Source: Roseibacillus sp.
Lineage (GTDB): Bacteria > Verrucomicrobiota > Verrucomicrobiia > Verrucomicrobiales > Akkermansiaceae
Direction of reading: 5' to 3'
DNA length: 35,143 nt
NCBI GenBank assembly: GCA_002709395.1
Contig: PAQU01000022.1
Coordinates: forward strand, 1-35,143
How positions within the stretch are numbered: position 1 is the stretch's first letter; the number at the start of each line of letters is the position of its first letter. The translations under genes were made by a program, and so were the position numbers. The notes beneath the pieces were generated by a model. The model worked only from the letters and a program-made list of their open reading frames with translations, had not been told where the DNA came from and searched no databases. Shown piece by piece: positions 8,787 to 16,752 of this stretch.

Positions 8787-9500
8787 TCAGATAGCACCAA
8801 AGCGACGATTGCGACGAGCATATTCGTCGATCGCCTGGCGAAGATCGGCGGCTTTGAAATCTGGCCAGAATTTGTCGGTGATGACGATCTCGGCATAGCT
8901 GATCTGCCAAAGCAGGAAGTTTGAGATGCGGCACTCGCCCGAAGTGCGGATGAGGAGATCGGGGTCGGGAATGCCAGCGGTGTAAAGGCGGGTGGCGATG
9001 CTATTGCTATCGATGGATTCGGGATCCAGATGCCCTGCCGCAGCTTCGCAGGCGATTTGACGGGCAGCATCCACGATCTCCTCCCGCGCTCCGTAGGAAA
9101 GAGCAAGAATCAGATCGAGTGCCGTGTTTGATGAAGTTTCTGCAATAGCCGAGTTGAGAGCCTCCTGACAGTCCTCCGGAAGATCATGAAGCCTTCCTAT
9201 TGCATGGAGGCGAACTCCCTGTTTGCTCATCTCCGGTATCTTTTTCTTAAGGAATTCCCTCAACAGTGCCATGAGAGCCTGGACCTCGGTCCGGGGTCTG
9301 CTCCAGTTTTCCGAGGAAAAGGCGAAAAGGGTGAGAAACTTTATTTTAAGCTCCTTGCACGTTTCGACAACCTCGCGCACCGATTCAGCCCCTGCGCGAT
9401 GACCATCCCGTCGAGGGAGGCCTTTTTCCCGGGCCCAGCGACCATTGCCATCCATGATGATGGCAATATGTTCCGGGGAGTGGGGATTCCGCTCTGACAT
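8787..9500 (-). CDS. uppS: Undecaprenyl diphosphate synthase (cis-prenyltransferase)
   Basis: Condenses farnesyl diphosphate with eight isopentenyl diphosphates to give the C55 lipid carrier for peptidoglycan and O-antigen; cytosolic and membrane-associated. 237 residues. The N-terminal HIAIIMDGNGRWA contains catalytic D17, followed by GLPRRDGHRAGAE. FAFSSENWSRP and the C-terminal LIRTSGECRISNFLLWQISY with AEIVITDKFWPDF are the other conserved blocks. The ATG start is clear. It precedes the response-regulator gene by nine bases and follows purA by 71. IspH, encoded at 23738-24964, feeds the same isoprenoid pathway. Confidence 0.96.
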   Translation of the reverse strand: MSERNPHSPEHIAIIMDGNGRWAREKGLPRRDGHRAGAESVREVVETCKELKIKFLTLFAFSSENWSRPRTEVQALMALLREFLKKKIPEMSKQGVRLHAIGRLHDLPEDCQEALNSAIAETSSNTALDLILALSYGAREEIVDAARQIACEAAAGHLDPESIDSNSIATRLYTAGIPDPDLLIRTSGECRISNFLLWQISYAEIVITDKFWPDFKAADLRQAIDEYARRNRRFGAI

Positions 9501-9571
9501 GTTGACGAAGGATGATTCTTAGAAGCGCGTCCGAACGTTGTGGGGGCTGCGGATAAAATGGCTTCAGCTTC

Positions 9572-10840
9572 TCAGAGGAGAATGGTCTGTTCCCTGTCGG
9601 GGCCGATGCCGACATACTTTATTGGGGCTCCCGCCAGTTCAGAAAGGCGGTTCAGGTATGCTTGTGCATTTTCTGGAAGGTCGTCCCAGGTTCGGCAACC
9701 TGAGGTGTCGGATTTCCAACCGGGGTGCGACTCGTAGATAGGTTTGGCCCGTTCCCAGGCATCCCGCTGGGCAGGAGGGAAGAGTTGTTCTGTTCCATCA
9801 AGATCATAAGCCCTGCAGATCTTGATTTCTTCAAGTTCATCTAATCCATCGAGGTTTGTCACCGCCAGATCGGTTACGCCATTTACCATACAGGCAAAAC
9901 GCAGAAGCACGCAGTCCAGCCATCCACAGCGGCGCTTGCGACCGGTAGTGGCTCCGAACTCCCTGCCAAGTCCATGCAGGTAATCGGAGAACTCTTGGTT
10001 CTCCGTGACATGTGCGCCTTCTCCAACGCGTGTGGTGTATGCCTTGCAGACTCCTACCACTCGGTCGATAGCCACCGGCGGCAGGCCGCTACCAGTACAG
10101 GCTCCGCCAGATGTAGTATTGGAAGACGTGACAAAGGGATAGGTGCCAAAGTCAATATCAAGAAAGGTTCCCTGGGCGCCTTCGAAAACAATGCTTTTTC
10201 CGGACCTCCAGGCGTCGTGGAGGGGAGGAATGGTATTGGTTACATGTGGGCGAAGTCTCTTCAGGGCATCTTCAATCGCCGTGAGTACGGTGGTTGCATC
10301 ATGGGGAGGCATTCCATGGCTGCTCAGAAATTGATTGGCATCCTGCAGGCGGACGGAGACCAGTTCCCGGGCCATCTCCGGATCAAGGAGGTCGGCCAAC
10401 CGAACGCCATTTCGGGTGGCTTTGTCAGAGTAAGCGGGACCAATGCCCCGCCGGGTTGTCCCGATTGCAAATTTGCCACGAGCCTGCTCCTGAGCCGCAT
10501 CTAGATCACAATGGTAGGGGAGGACTACATGCGCCCGGTCAGAAATCAGAAGGTTGCCAGGAGCAATCTTAACGCCTTGTTCTTCAAGGGTGACGATCTC
10601 CTGCACGAGGCCGATGGGGTCAATGACCACCCCGTTACCGATTACGTTCTGTTTGTCAGGCCAGAGGATTCCGGACGGAACAAGGTGGAGAATATACTTG
10701 TTTTCACCAACGATGACGGTGTGTCCTGCATTGTTTCCTCCCTGCCCCCTGACAACGAGATCCGCATCTTCCGTAAGATAGTCGACGATCTTTCCCTTTC
10801 CCTCGTCACCCCATTGAAGTCCGTTAACGATCGTGTTCAT
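9572..10840 (-). CDS. purA: Adenylosuccinate synthetase
   Basis: Converts IMP, aspartate and GTP to adenylosuccinate in AMP biosynthesis. 422 residues. The catalytic aspartate D12 lies in GLQWGDEGKGKIVDYL, the catalytic histidine H40 in RGQGGNNAGHTV, and EFGATTGRKRRCGWLD and the C-terminal KYVGIGPDREQTI are conserved. One oddity: the segment normally close to GxGPFPTE reads GEGAHVTEN here, with Pro-Phe-Pro replaced by Ala-His-Val while the Thr-Glu is kept. Otherwise it looks fully functional. It lies 67 bases downstream of carA on the same strand. Confidence 0.96.
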   Translation of the reverse strand: MNTIVNGLQWGDEGKGKIVDYLTEDADLVVRGQGGNNAGHTVIVGENKYILHLVPSGILWPDKQNVIGNGVVIDPIGLVQEIVTLEEQGVKIAPGNLLISDRAHVVLPYHCDLDAAQEQARGKFAIGTTRRGIGPAYSDKATRNGVRLADLLDPEMARELVSVRLQDANQFLSSHGMPPHDATTVLTAIEDALKRLRPHVTNTIPPLHDAWRSGKSIVFEGAQGTFLDIDFGTYPFVTSSNTTSGGACTGSGLPPVAIDRVVGVCKAYTTRVGEGAHVTENQEFSDYLHGLGREFGATTGRKRRCGWLDCVLLRFACMVNGVTDLAVTNLDGLDELEEIKICRAYDLDGTEQLFPPAQRDAWERAKPIYESHPGWKSDTSGCRTWDDLPENAQAYLNRLSELAGAPIKYVGIGPDREQTILL

Positions 10841-10907
10841 GAAAAAATAGTCGCTTGGCGGTGACGTGCTGGGAGGTCAGGGCCTTTCAGTTGCCTGCTG
10901 AGAGGAA

Positions 10908-12047
10908 TTACTTTGTCGCAGCTATAAGGTCTGCAAACTCCTCAAAGAAGTAGGAGGCATCGTGAGGGCCGGGTGCAGCCTCCGGGTGATACTGGACAGA
11001 GAAGACCGGGTCAGAAGTGGAACGAATGCCCTCAACTGTTTGGTCATTGAGATTTATATGGGTGACTTCCACATTGGAAGGGAGGGAGTCCCCATCAGTA
11101 GCAAAGCCGTGATTTTGTGACGTAATAGATACTGCGCCGGAGCGGAGGTCCTTGACCGGTTGATTGCCTCCACGGTGGCCGAATTTCAGCTTGAAAGTCC
11201 GCCCGCCAAAGGCGTGGGTGAGAATCTGATGACCCAGACAGATGCCGAATATGGGTTTTTTGCCGATAAGCTGCCGGATTTCCGCATGGATATAATCGAG
11301 GGCCTCCGGGTCCCCTGGGCCGTTAGAAAGAAAAATCCCATCAGGGTTGAGGGATAGCACATCCTTGGAGGAAGTGTTCGCACTTACCACGTGAACCTCG
11401 AATCCATTCTGACGGAGTTGGCGCAGGATATTGAATTTGACCCCGAAGTCATATGCGACAATCCGGTATTTCGCCTCGGGAAGATCCTGATAGTGGCCCT
11501 CCTGTCCTATGCAGGGGTTTGGGATGGTCCATTTGCGTGATTCCTCCTGCCATGAAAAAGGTTTAGGGGTAGTAACTTCCCGGACAAAATCTGATCCGGA
11601 CATGAGAGGGGCTGAATTTGCAGCCTCGACCGCTTCGTCCTCGCTCAATTCGGTGGTAAGACAGGCCCTCATGGCACCGGCTGAGCGGAGGTGCTTGGTG
11701 AGTGCGCGGGTATCGACGTCCTGAATGCCGATGATTTTCTGTTCTGCCAGATACTCCTGAAGGCTTTGCCTAGACCTGAAATTTGAGGGCATGGGGCAGA
11801 GTTCCCCAACCACAAAGCCACGGACATGAGCCTGGGCTGATTCGGAATCTTCAGGGTTTATTCCGTAATTACCGATGAGGGGATAGGTCATGGAGACGAT
11901 CTGTCCCCGGTAGCTGGGATCCGTAAGAACCTCCTGATATCCGGTCATCGAGGTATTGAAGCATGCTTCGCCCGTCGAAGTTCCGGAGTGACCAAATGCC
12001 TCGCCGCGAAATACGCGACCGTCTTCCAAAGCCAAAATAGCGTCCAT
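10908..12047 (-). CDS. carA: Carbamoyl-phosphate synthase small (glutaminase) subunit
   Basis: Hydrolyses glutamine and channels ammonia to the large subunit for pyrimidine and arginine synthesis. 379 residues. The N-terminal CPSase small-chain domain ([18 protein letters not shown], then [17 protein letters not shown]) is followed by a class I glutamine amidotransferase domain. That domain has the nucleophile C270 in [21 protein letters not shown] upstream and the His-Glu pair in [13 protein letters not shown]. The partner carB is not in the window. The 247-base space upstream probably holds its promoter. Confidence 0.96.
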   Translation of the reverse strand: MDAILALEDGRVFRGEAFGHSGTSTGEACFNTSMTGYQEVLTDPSYRGQIVSMTYPLIGNYGINPEDSESAQAHVRGFVVGELCPMPSNFRSRQSLQEYLAEQKIIGIQDVDTRALTKHLRSAGAMRACLTTELSEDEAVEAANSAPLMSGSDFVREVTTPKPFSWQEESRKWTIPNPCIGQEGHYQDLPEAKYRIVAYDFGVKFNILRQLRQNGFEVHVVSANTSSKDVLSLNPDGIFLSNGPGDPEALDYIHAEIRQLIGKKPIFGICLGHQILTHAFGGRTFKLKFGHRGGNQPVKDLRSGAVSITSQNHGFATDGDSLPSNVEVTHINLNDQTVEGIRSTSDPVFSVQYHPEAAPGPHDASYFFEEFADLIAATK

Positions 12048-12238
12048 TCGGCAGGGCCGATGCTCGGGTAATGACAGTTAATAGCAAGGATTAATTGGCC
12101 GGAGGGAGCAAAGGAAAGGGGCAGAGTCACGGGAACTCGCAAGGGTCCGGCCAAGGCTCTCCAATGTGAATAAGATTACTTTGTTCCTGGCCTTGGAAGA
12201 TGTCTGTTAGCGGGGATAGGAAAAGGAGGGTTTAGGCT

Positions 12239-12261
12239 GGCTGGATATGCCATATCCTGCC
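12239..12261 (-). terminator. Inverted repeat, possible transcription end of the esterase gene
   Basis: GGC at 12239-12241 pairs with GCC at 12259-12261, and GGATAT at 12243-12248 pairs with ATATCC at 12252-12257, with one T-T mismatch and a three-base loop. It lies 34 bases after the stop of the CE15-like esterase. On the minus strand it is followed by a pyrimidine-rich stretch with TTTT but no clean T tract, so it is a weak intrinsic-terminator candidate. Confidence 0.35.
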
Positions 12262-12294
12262 CTTGGAAATCGCCATCAGCAGGCTGAAATAGGG

Positions 12295-13554
12295 TCAGGG
12301 GGTCTTTGGTGGGGTCTTTGGTTTGAGGTGAAAGTCGGCAAAACCAAGGAAGCTATTCCAGTCGAAGTCTTCGATCGAGTGCCCACCTTCCCGGAGATGG
12401 TATCCCACCTGGCTTGCTATCAGCGCTTCACCGACCGGAGGAGGGGATTCCGCGGTCAGGAGCGTCTTTTCCCCAAGGAGACGGTATACCTCGCCGGCAT
12501 GATATGCGGAGAGGTATTCGCCTCGTGGATCTGCCCAGGTGTCTTTTAGCCCACTATGGACATAGACGGGACGGGGTGCGATACACGCCAGGAGCATATG
12601 CTGGTCTATTGGCAGGTCATCTTCCTGTTCGACAAACTTCCACGCGTTACGGCAGAGCCAGTAAGGAAAGCGTGTGACCATCTTCTTCAGGGTTTCCCCT
12701 GATTTCCGGCGCCAGAGCGCTGCGCCTGCGCAACCCGATTGGGCTGAGATTGCGAGAGCAAAACGTTCGTCCTGGGCCGCGGTCCAGAGCGCGGTTTTCC
12801 CCATTTTTGAATGGCCCATTACCGCAACGCGGGTGTGATCGATATCCTGGTCGGTTTCGAGGTAATCCATCGCGCGCATTGCACCCCATGCACATGTTGA
12901 AATTACCCCCCACTCATGCGCTTTGGGGAAACTCTGCCCTTCTGGGTAAAAGAGCTTGTGAATGCCACTGCGGAATTCCACCTCATTGTGGCGGACGAGG
13001 TCCTCATGGTAGACTGCAACAAATGCGTAACCACGATCGATGAATTTTCCGAGAGGCCATCCGTTCCTGAGTTTCTCGGGTTGCAGGATGGATGACTCGA
13101 AATCCTTGCTCCCGGTATCCTGAAAGCTGTGCTTGAGAAAACATGGAACCGGTTTGCTGGCTCCATTGGGGATGAAGACGATCACGTGCATGGCCATCCT
13201 CCCAATCTTGTTGCTCAGATGAATCTTGATATCCTTCCGGGTTGCTTTCCCCTCCATGAAATCGGGCCTGACCTTAGCTACCTCGAATTCGACCTGCAGT
13301 GGAAAAGCCGGCTCCGGAATGCATCCATAGATGAGGTGGCTGAAGAGGGAAAGGATCTCCGGTCGCCGAATAGTCCGCCATTGTTCAGGGGTCGTAATCT
13401 TTTTTCCCTGGGAGCTGATCAGAAGGGGAGGAAGGTCGTAGTGAGGGGTCTTTCCTTCGTCATAATTCACGTCTTTGTCGTATTCCTTTGCTTCGCGGGC
13501 AGGGGAGGCCTGGGTAATGAAGAGGAATGCGATCCAGGAAAGAAGGAGCTTCAT
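12295..13554 (-). CDS. Exported alpha/beta-hydrolase, CE15 glucuronoyl esterase-like
   Basis: 419 residues with a Sec signal peptide (MKLLLSWIAFLFITQASPA). The serine nucleophile is S249 in VAVMGHSKMGKTALW, the CE15 form of the elbow (usually Gly-x-Ser-Arg/Lys-x-Gly-Lys). It is followed by AQDERFALAISAQSGCAGAA and RFPYWLCRNAWKF, which match bacterial CE15 enzymes. The catalytic histidine is H392 in REGGHSIEDFDW, and KDTWADPRGEYLSA is the conserved acidic segment. CE15 enzymes cleave ester bonds between glucuronic acid residues of polysaccharides and alcohols such as lignin; marine members may act on other esterified uronates. It stands alone, 247 bases from carA and divergent from the Nudix gene. 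Confidence 0.85.
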   Translation of the reverse strand: MKLLLSWIAFLFITQASPAREAKEYDKDVNYDEGKTPHYDLPPLLISSQGKKITTPEQWRTIRRPEILSLFSHLIYGCIPEPAFPLQVEFEVAKVRPDFMEGKATRKDIKIHLSNKIGRMAMHVIVFIPNGASKPVPCFLKHSFQDTGSKDFESSILQPEKLRNGWPLGKFIDRGYAFVAVYHEDLVRHNEVEFRSGIHKLFYPEGQSFPKAHEWGVISTCAWGAMRAMDYLETDQDIDHTRVAVMGHSKMGKTALWTAAQDERFALAISAQSGCAGAALWRRKSGETLKKMVTRFPYWLCRNAWKFVEQEDDLPIDQHMLLACIAPRPVYVHSGLKDTWADPRGEYLSAYHAGEVYRLLGEKTLLTAESPPPVGEALIASQVGYHLREGGHSIEDFDWNSFLGFADFHLKPKTPPKTP

Positions 13555-13653
13555 GGTAGGAGGGGATGCAAAACGGAGATGGAATGCAATGACACTCTCG
13601 GGGAGATAGCCGGATCTTCCTGACTACGAGAACCCGGGCAAACCGCTGGCTTG

Positions 13654-13667
13654 CCAGTCATGACTGG
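13654..13667. promoter_or_regulatory. 14-bp perfect palindrome in divergent intergenic region
   Basis: CCAGTCATGACTGG is a perfect dyad centred between 13660 and 13661, 100 bases upstream of the esterase start and 150 bases upstream of the Nudix start. Its size and location suit a dimeric repressor or activator site. No regulator gene is adjacent, so the assignment is inference from symmetry and location only. Confidence 0.4.
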
Positions 13668-13816
13668 ATCACTGAGTAGCAGGACAGTGGAGCAGGTTGA
13701 TGGTGACGGAATTGTTGCCCCTGAAGAGTCCCTGTGACTGCGATTTGGAGTAAGGTTATCCTACGGTCAGCAATTCCTTTCCATCACAGTCCGGCAATTA
13801 TTTTTACGAGCCTGTC

Positions 13817-14257
13817 ATGCAGGCAAGTGCCATTCCTTACGAGGTTACAGAGGAGGGCATCAGGGTATGCCTGATTGCCACGCAGAGCAAGAAGCGCTGG
13901 GTTTTTCCCAAGGCCTCCCTGGAGGGTCGTTGTTCCCGGGAGGTCGCAATCAGGGCTGCCCGGGAAGAAGCGGGGGTCTCGGTTCGAATTAGCGAGAAGC
14001 CGGTGGGGCGCTACAAGAGGCTTAAGGGCAGTTGTCTATATCTGGTAGAAGTATTTCCTCTGGAAGTGACCGCTTACTTGAGGGGGCGGCGTGAGATTGG
14101 CGAGCGGAAGCGAAGGTGGGAGGATGCAACCCAGGCGGCGCAGGTCCTGGTTAACCCTGAGTTGCAGGACATGCTGTGGAGGGCTTTGAAGACCCTGGGG
14201 CCACAGCTTACGGCAGGAGCAATGCCGTCAGGTCGCGTGCAGGATCAGATGAGCTAG
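13817..14257 (+). CDS. Nudix-family hydrolase with degenerate Nudix box
   Basis: 146 residues resembling the bacterial Nudix group near diphosphoinositol-polyphosphate phosphohydrolases, with WVFPKASLEGRC leading into EVAIRAAREEAGV. Compared with the consensus G-x5-E-x7-R-E-U-x-E-E-x-G-U, the paired Glu and the Gly are kept (REEAGV), but the Glu after the Arg is Ala and the earlier Gly and Glu are absent. Metal binding may therefore be weakened. The RRWEDATQAAQVLVNPELQ region near the C-terminus is typical of this subgroup. Substrate unknown. Its TAG stop overlaps the stop of the convergent ilvN gene. Confidence 0.75.
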   Translation: MQASAIPYEVTEEGIRVCLIATQSKKRWVFPKASLEGRCSREVAIRAAREEAGVSVRISEKPVGRYKRLKGSCLYLVEVFPLEVTAYLRGRREIGERKRRWEDATQAAQVLVNPELQDMLWRALKTLGPQLTAGAMPSGRVQDQMS

Positions 14258-14796
14258 GTTGCTTGCTCTCCACGGGCCATGACCACCTTCCCGGTGCGGA
14301 CAGTTTCGATAATATCGAACTGGCCGAGCATGCCAACGGCAGCGTCCACCTTGGGGGAGTCACCGGTAATCATGGCCACCATGGAGGTGGGGGTAAGGTC
14401 GACGGTCTTGCCGTTGAAGTGCTCAATGATCTGGAGAGCATCCGTGCGCTGTTGAGCGTCTTCGGCCAGGAACTTGATAAGGAGCATTTCCTTGACCACC
14501 GCATCGGCAGCGGTGTGCTCGTAACAATGAATAACGTCGATGAGCTTGCTGACCTGCTTGATGATCTGTTCCAGGCCCTCAGGAGCTCCCTTGAGGCCAA
14601 TGGTCATCCGGCTGAAGTGATGATCTCTTCCCTGTGATACCACCAGTGATTCGATGTTGTATCCACGCCTGGCAAAGACCTGGCAGATGCGCATGAGCAC
14701 TCCCGCCTTGTTGTTGACAAAGATGGAGAGAGTATGGGTAACCTCGTCAGGATTTGAAGTGACGGGGGTATCGGTGGTGACGATTGTCCTGGCCAT
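14254..14796 (-). CDS. ilvN: Acetolactate synthase small (regulatory) subunit
   Basis: Regulatory subunit of acetohydroxyacid synthase, which binds valine and stimulates the large subunit. An N-terminal ACT domain (HTLSIFVNNKAGVLMRICQV, then FARRGYNIESLVV) is followed by the family's C-terminal ACT-like domain (KEMLLIKFLAED to the end). The frame is open back to a TTG at 14871 inside ilvB. The ATG at 14796 gives a normal 180-residue protein and is preferred, although no good ribosome binding site precedes it. It sits 61 bases after ilvB and is surely cotranscribed. It could equally be labelled ilvH. Confidence 0.93.
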   Translation of the reverse strand: MARTIVTTDTPVTSNPDEVTHTLSIFVNNKAGVLMRICQVFARRGYNIESLVVSQGRDHHFSRMTIGLKGAPEGLEQIIKQVSKLIDVIHCYEHTAADAVVKEMLLIKFLAEDAQQRTDALQIIEHFNGKTVDLTPTSMVAMITGDSPKVDAAVGMLGQFDIIETVRTGKVVMARGEQAT

Positions 14797-14857
14797 GTTA
14801 TTGAGAGGATTTCGTTTTCCCTGAGGAGGATGCAAATGAGTGGGAACGCTGGATCTC

Positions 14858-16585
14858 CTACGTGGAGCCAACTGGCTTGGCCATTTTCGTCTTTGGGGGC
14901 TCGATAAGCATGTCTTCCAGCGCAGCTCCGGCTGGGATCATGGGGAAGACATTATCGGTCTTGTGGCATTCCGCGTGGATCAGACAGGGGCCCTCGTTGT
15001 AATCGAGAGCCTTTTGCAGGATGCGGGAGATGTCAGCGGGCCTTTTAATGTTGTAACCTTGTATCCCGTAGGCCGCCGCAAGTTTTACAAAGTCCGGGTT
15101 GCCTTCAAGGTCGACGCCGCTCTTGCGGTCTTCGAAGAAGAGTTCCTGCCACTGGCGGACCATTCCCAGATAATGATTGTTTAGGACCAGAATCTTGAGG
15201 GGTAATTTGTGAAGGGCCGCGGTAGCCAGTTCAAAGAGAGTCATCTGAAATCCTCCGTCGCCGACGATCGCTACGACCAGGTCGTCCGGGCACGCAAACT
15301 GAGCGCCTATGGCAGCCGGGAAGCCGAATCCCATGGTCCCTGCTCCGCCGGAGGAGAGCCATTTATAAGGTGAGTCGTTCTTGTAAAACTGGGCGGCCCA
15401 CATCTGATGCTGTCCCACGTCGGTCGAGATGATCGCTTCGCCATTAGTCAGATTGTAAAGCTCGTCAATTACCTGCTGCATGCGAAGGCCGCCCTGCTTC
15501 CGGTAGTGCAGGGGATATTTCTTTTTGTAACCAGCGAGATGTTTCAGCCATTCTGAGGTGTCGAGCTTTTCGGCTCGTTTATTTAGCTCAATGAGAGCCG
15601 CCTTGGCATCACCGATGATCTGCACATCTGGCGAAATCATCTTGTTCATTTCAGAGGGATCGATATCCACGTGAATAATGCTGGCGCTAGCTCCGAATTT
15701 GTCAGCCTGGCCGATGATCCGATCGTCAAATCGTGAGCCTACGTTGAGGATGAGGTCAGCCTCAACGATGGCCTTGTTGGCATAGGCAGTGCCATGCATG
15801 CCGAGCATCCCGAGAGAGTGCTCGTCTGTTTCAGGAAAGACGCCTTTGCCCAGCAGGGTGGTAGTTACCGGGCAGCCAAGAGTCCGGGAAAGCTTGAGCA
15901 GTTCATCGCCGGCGCGGGATATCATACAGCCCTGGCCTGCAAGGATCACCGGTTTGCGGCTTTGATTGATCAGCTTGACGGCTTGCTCGACACAGTCCTC
16001 GTCGATCTCAAGGGCACGCTCAGGGTGGTAGCCGGGCAGATTGACGACAGGATCGAGCTCCCCATCAAAAGGATCCTGAGAAACGTTCTTGGGGATATCG
16101 ATGAGAACTGGCCCCGGTCGTCCAGTCGTAGCTATGTAATGTGCCTCCCGTGCGACCTTGGGGAGGTCATTGGTCTTCTTCACCAGAAAGTTGTGCTTAA
16201 CCACCGGCATCGTGATGCTGAAGATATCGGCTTCCTGGAAAGCGTCCTTGCCCAGCATCCACAAAACCTGCTGTCCGGTAAGGACAATCATCGGGACAGA
16301 ATCCATCTGAGCGGTCATCAGGCCAGTCACGGTATTGCCTGCACCGGGTCCAGAGGTTACCAGTACCGCAGCGGGCTTCCCGGTTGCCCGGGCATATCCG
16401 TCAGCCATGTGCACGGCTCCCTGTTCATGGCGAACGAGCACGAACTTCATGTTCGTGGGGACCGTCTCCAAGGCATCAAAAATAGGAAGAGCGGCTCCAC
16501 CGGAGTAGCCAAAGATATACTCGATCCCGAGATCATCGAGGGTCTTGAGGAGTGCTTGGGCTCCGTCCATCTGCTCAGATTTCAT
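14858..16585 (-). CDS. ilvB: Acetolactate synthase large (catalytic) subunit
   Basis: ThDP- and FAD-dependent enzyme making acetolactate or acetohydroxybutyrate, the first common step to valine, leucine and isoleucine. 575 residues. The catalytic glutamate is E54 in LVRHEQGAVHMADGYAR, preceded by FGYSGGAALPIFDAL. The central FAD/DHS-like domain contains NVGSRFDDR. The ThDP-Mg motif is VGDGGFQMTLFELATA ending in LNN. GGAGTMGFGFPAAIGAQ and GYNIKRPAD are also conserved. The gene has a 351-base AT-rich leader region, listed separately, that may carry its control. Confidence 0.96.
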   Translation of the reverse strand: MKSEQMDGAQALLKTLDDLGIEYIFGYSGGAALPIFDALETVPTNMKFVLVRHEQGAVHMADGYARATGKPAAVLVTSGPGAGNTVTGLMTAQMDSVPMIVLTGQQVLWMLGKDAFQEADIFSITMPVVKHNFLVKKTNDLPKVAREAHYIATTGRPGPVLIDIPKNVSQDPFDGELDPVVNLPGYHPERALEIDEDCVEQAVKLINQSRKPVILAGQGCMISRAGDELLKLSRTLGCPVTTTLLGKGVFPETDEHSLGMLGMHGTAYANKAIVEADLILNVGSRFDDRIIGQADKFGASASIIHVDIDPSEMNKMISPDVQIIGDAKAALIELNKRAEKLDTSEWLKHLAGYKKKYPLHYRKQGGLRMQQVIDELYNLTNGEAIISTDVGQHQMWAAQFYKNDSPYKWLSSGGAGTMGFGFPAAIGAQFACPDDLVVAIVGDGGFQMTLFELATAALHKLPLKILVLNNHYLGMVRQWQELFFEDRKSGVDLEGNPDFVKLAAAYGIQGYNIKRPADISRILQKALDYNEGPCLIHAECHKTDNVFPMIPAGAALEDMLIEPPKTKMAKPVGST

Positions 16586-16636
16586 GAAAATTGAATTTAT
16601 TTTGAAAAGATGAACAAAAAACTAAATTTGTCGACC

Positions 16637-16674
16637 CGAAAATTGGACAAAAAGATGCAAAATAACAATTTTCG
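16637..16674. repeat. 9-bp perfect inverted repeat upstream of ilvB
   Basis: CGAAAATTG at 16637-16645 and CAATTTTCG at 16666-16674 are exact inverse complements separated by 20 bases. The downstream arm, as read on the minus strand, ends 52 bases before the ilvB ATG. It could be a two-half-site operator or the stem of a leader-RNA hairpin with a T-rich loop. A T-rich stretch also follows in the direction of ilvB (minus strand TTTTTTGTT near 16620). Confidence 0.55.
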
Positions 16675-16722
16675 CTCAGGTGATTAGTTGAAAATTAGAA
16701 ATATAGAATGAAAGAGTTCAAA

Positions 16723-16752
16723 TTAGACCATATTGAGCGTGGAAAACTGCAT
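16723..16752 (-). CDS. Possible 9-residue leader peptide before ilvB
   Basis: On the minus strand ATG at 16752 opens a nine-codon frame reading MQFSTLNMV and ends with TAA at 16723-16725. AGGA lies five bases before the ATG, a better ribosome binding site than that of ilvB itself. It contains one Leu and one Val codon, far fewer than classical ilv attenuator peptides, so a control role is speculative. Confidence 0.2.
   Translation of the reverse strand: MQFSTLNMV

Noticed and set aside
12048-12294. Search for a sigma-54 promoter for the NtrC-type regulator
   Set aside because: GG and GC pairs are present but never with the required ten-base spacing and TGGCAC/TTGC context; the same was true for the 13555-13816 region.
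13981-13990. GGTTCGAATT, resembling a tRNA T-arm
   Set aside because: It lies inside the Nudix coding region and no acceptor stem, anticodon arm or D-arm could be assembled around it.
15794-16594. 266-codon plus-strand frame
   Set aside because: It is antisense to the N-terminal half of ilvB, which is fully conserved; treated as a shadow.
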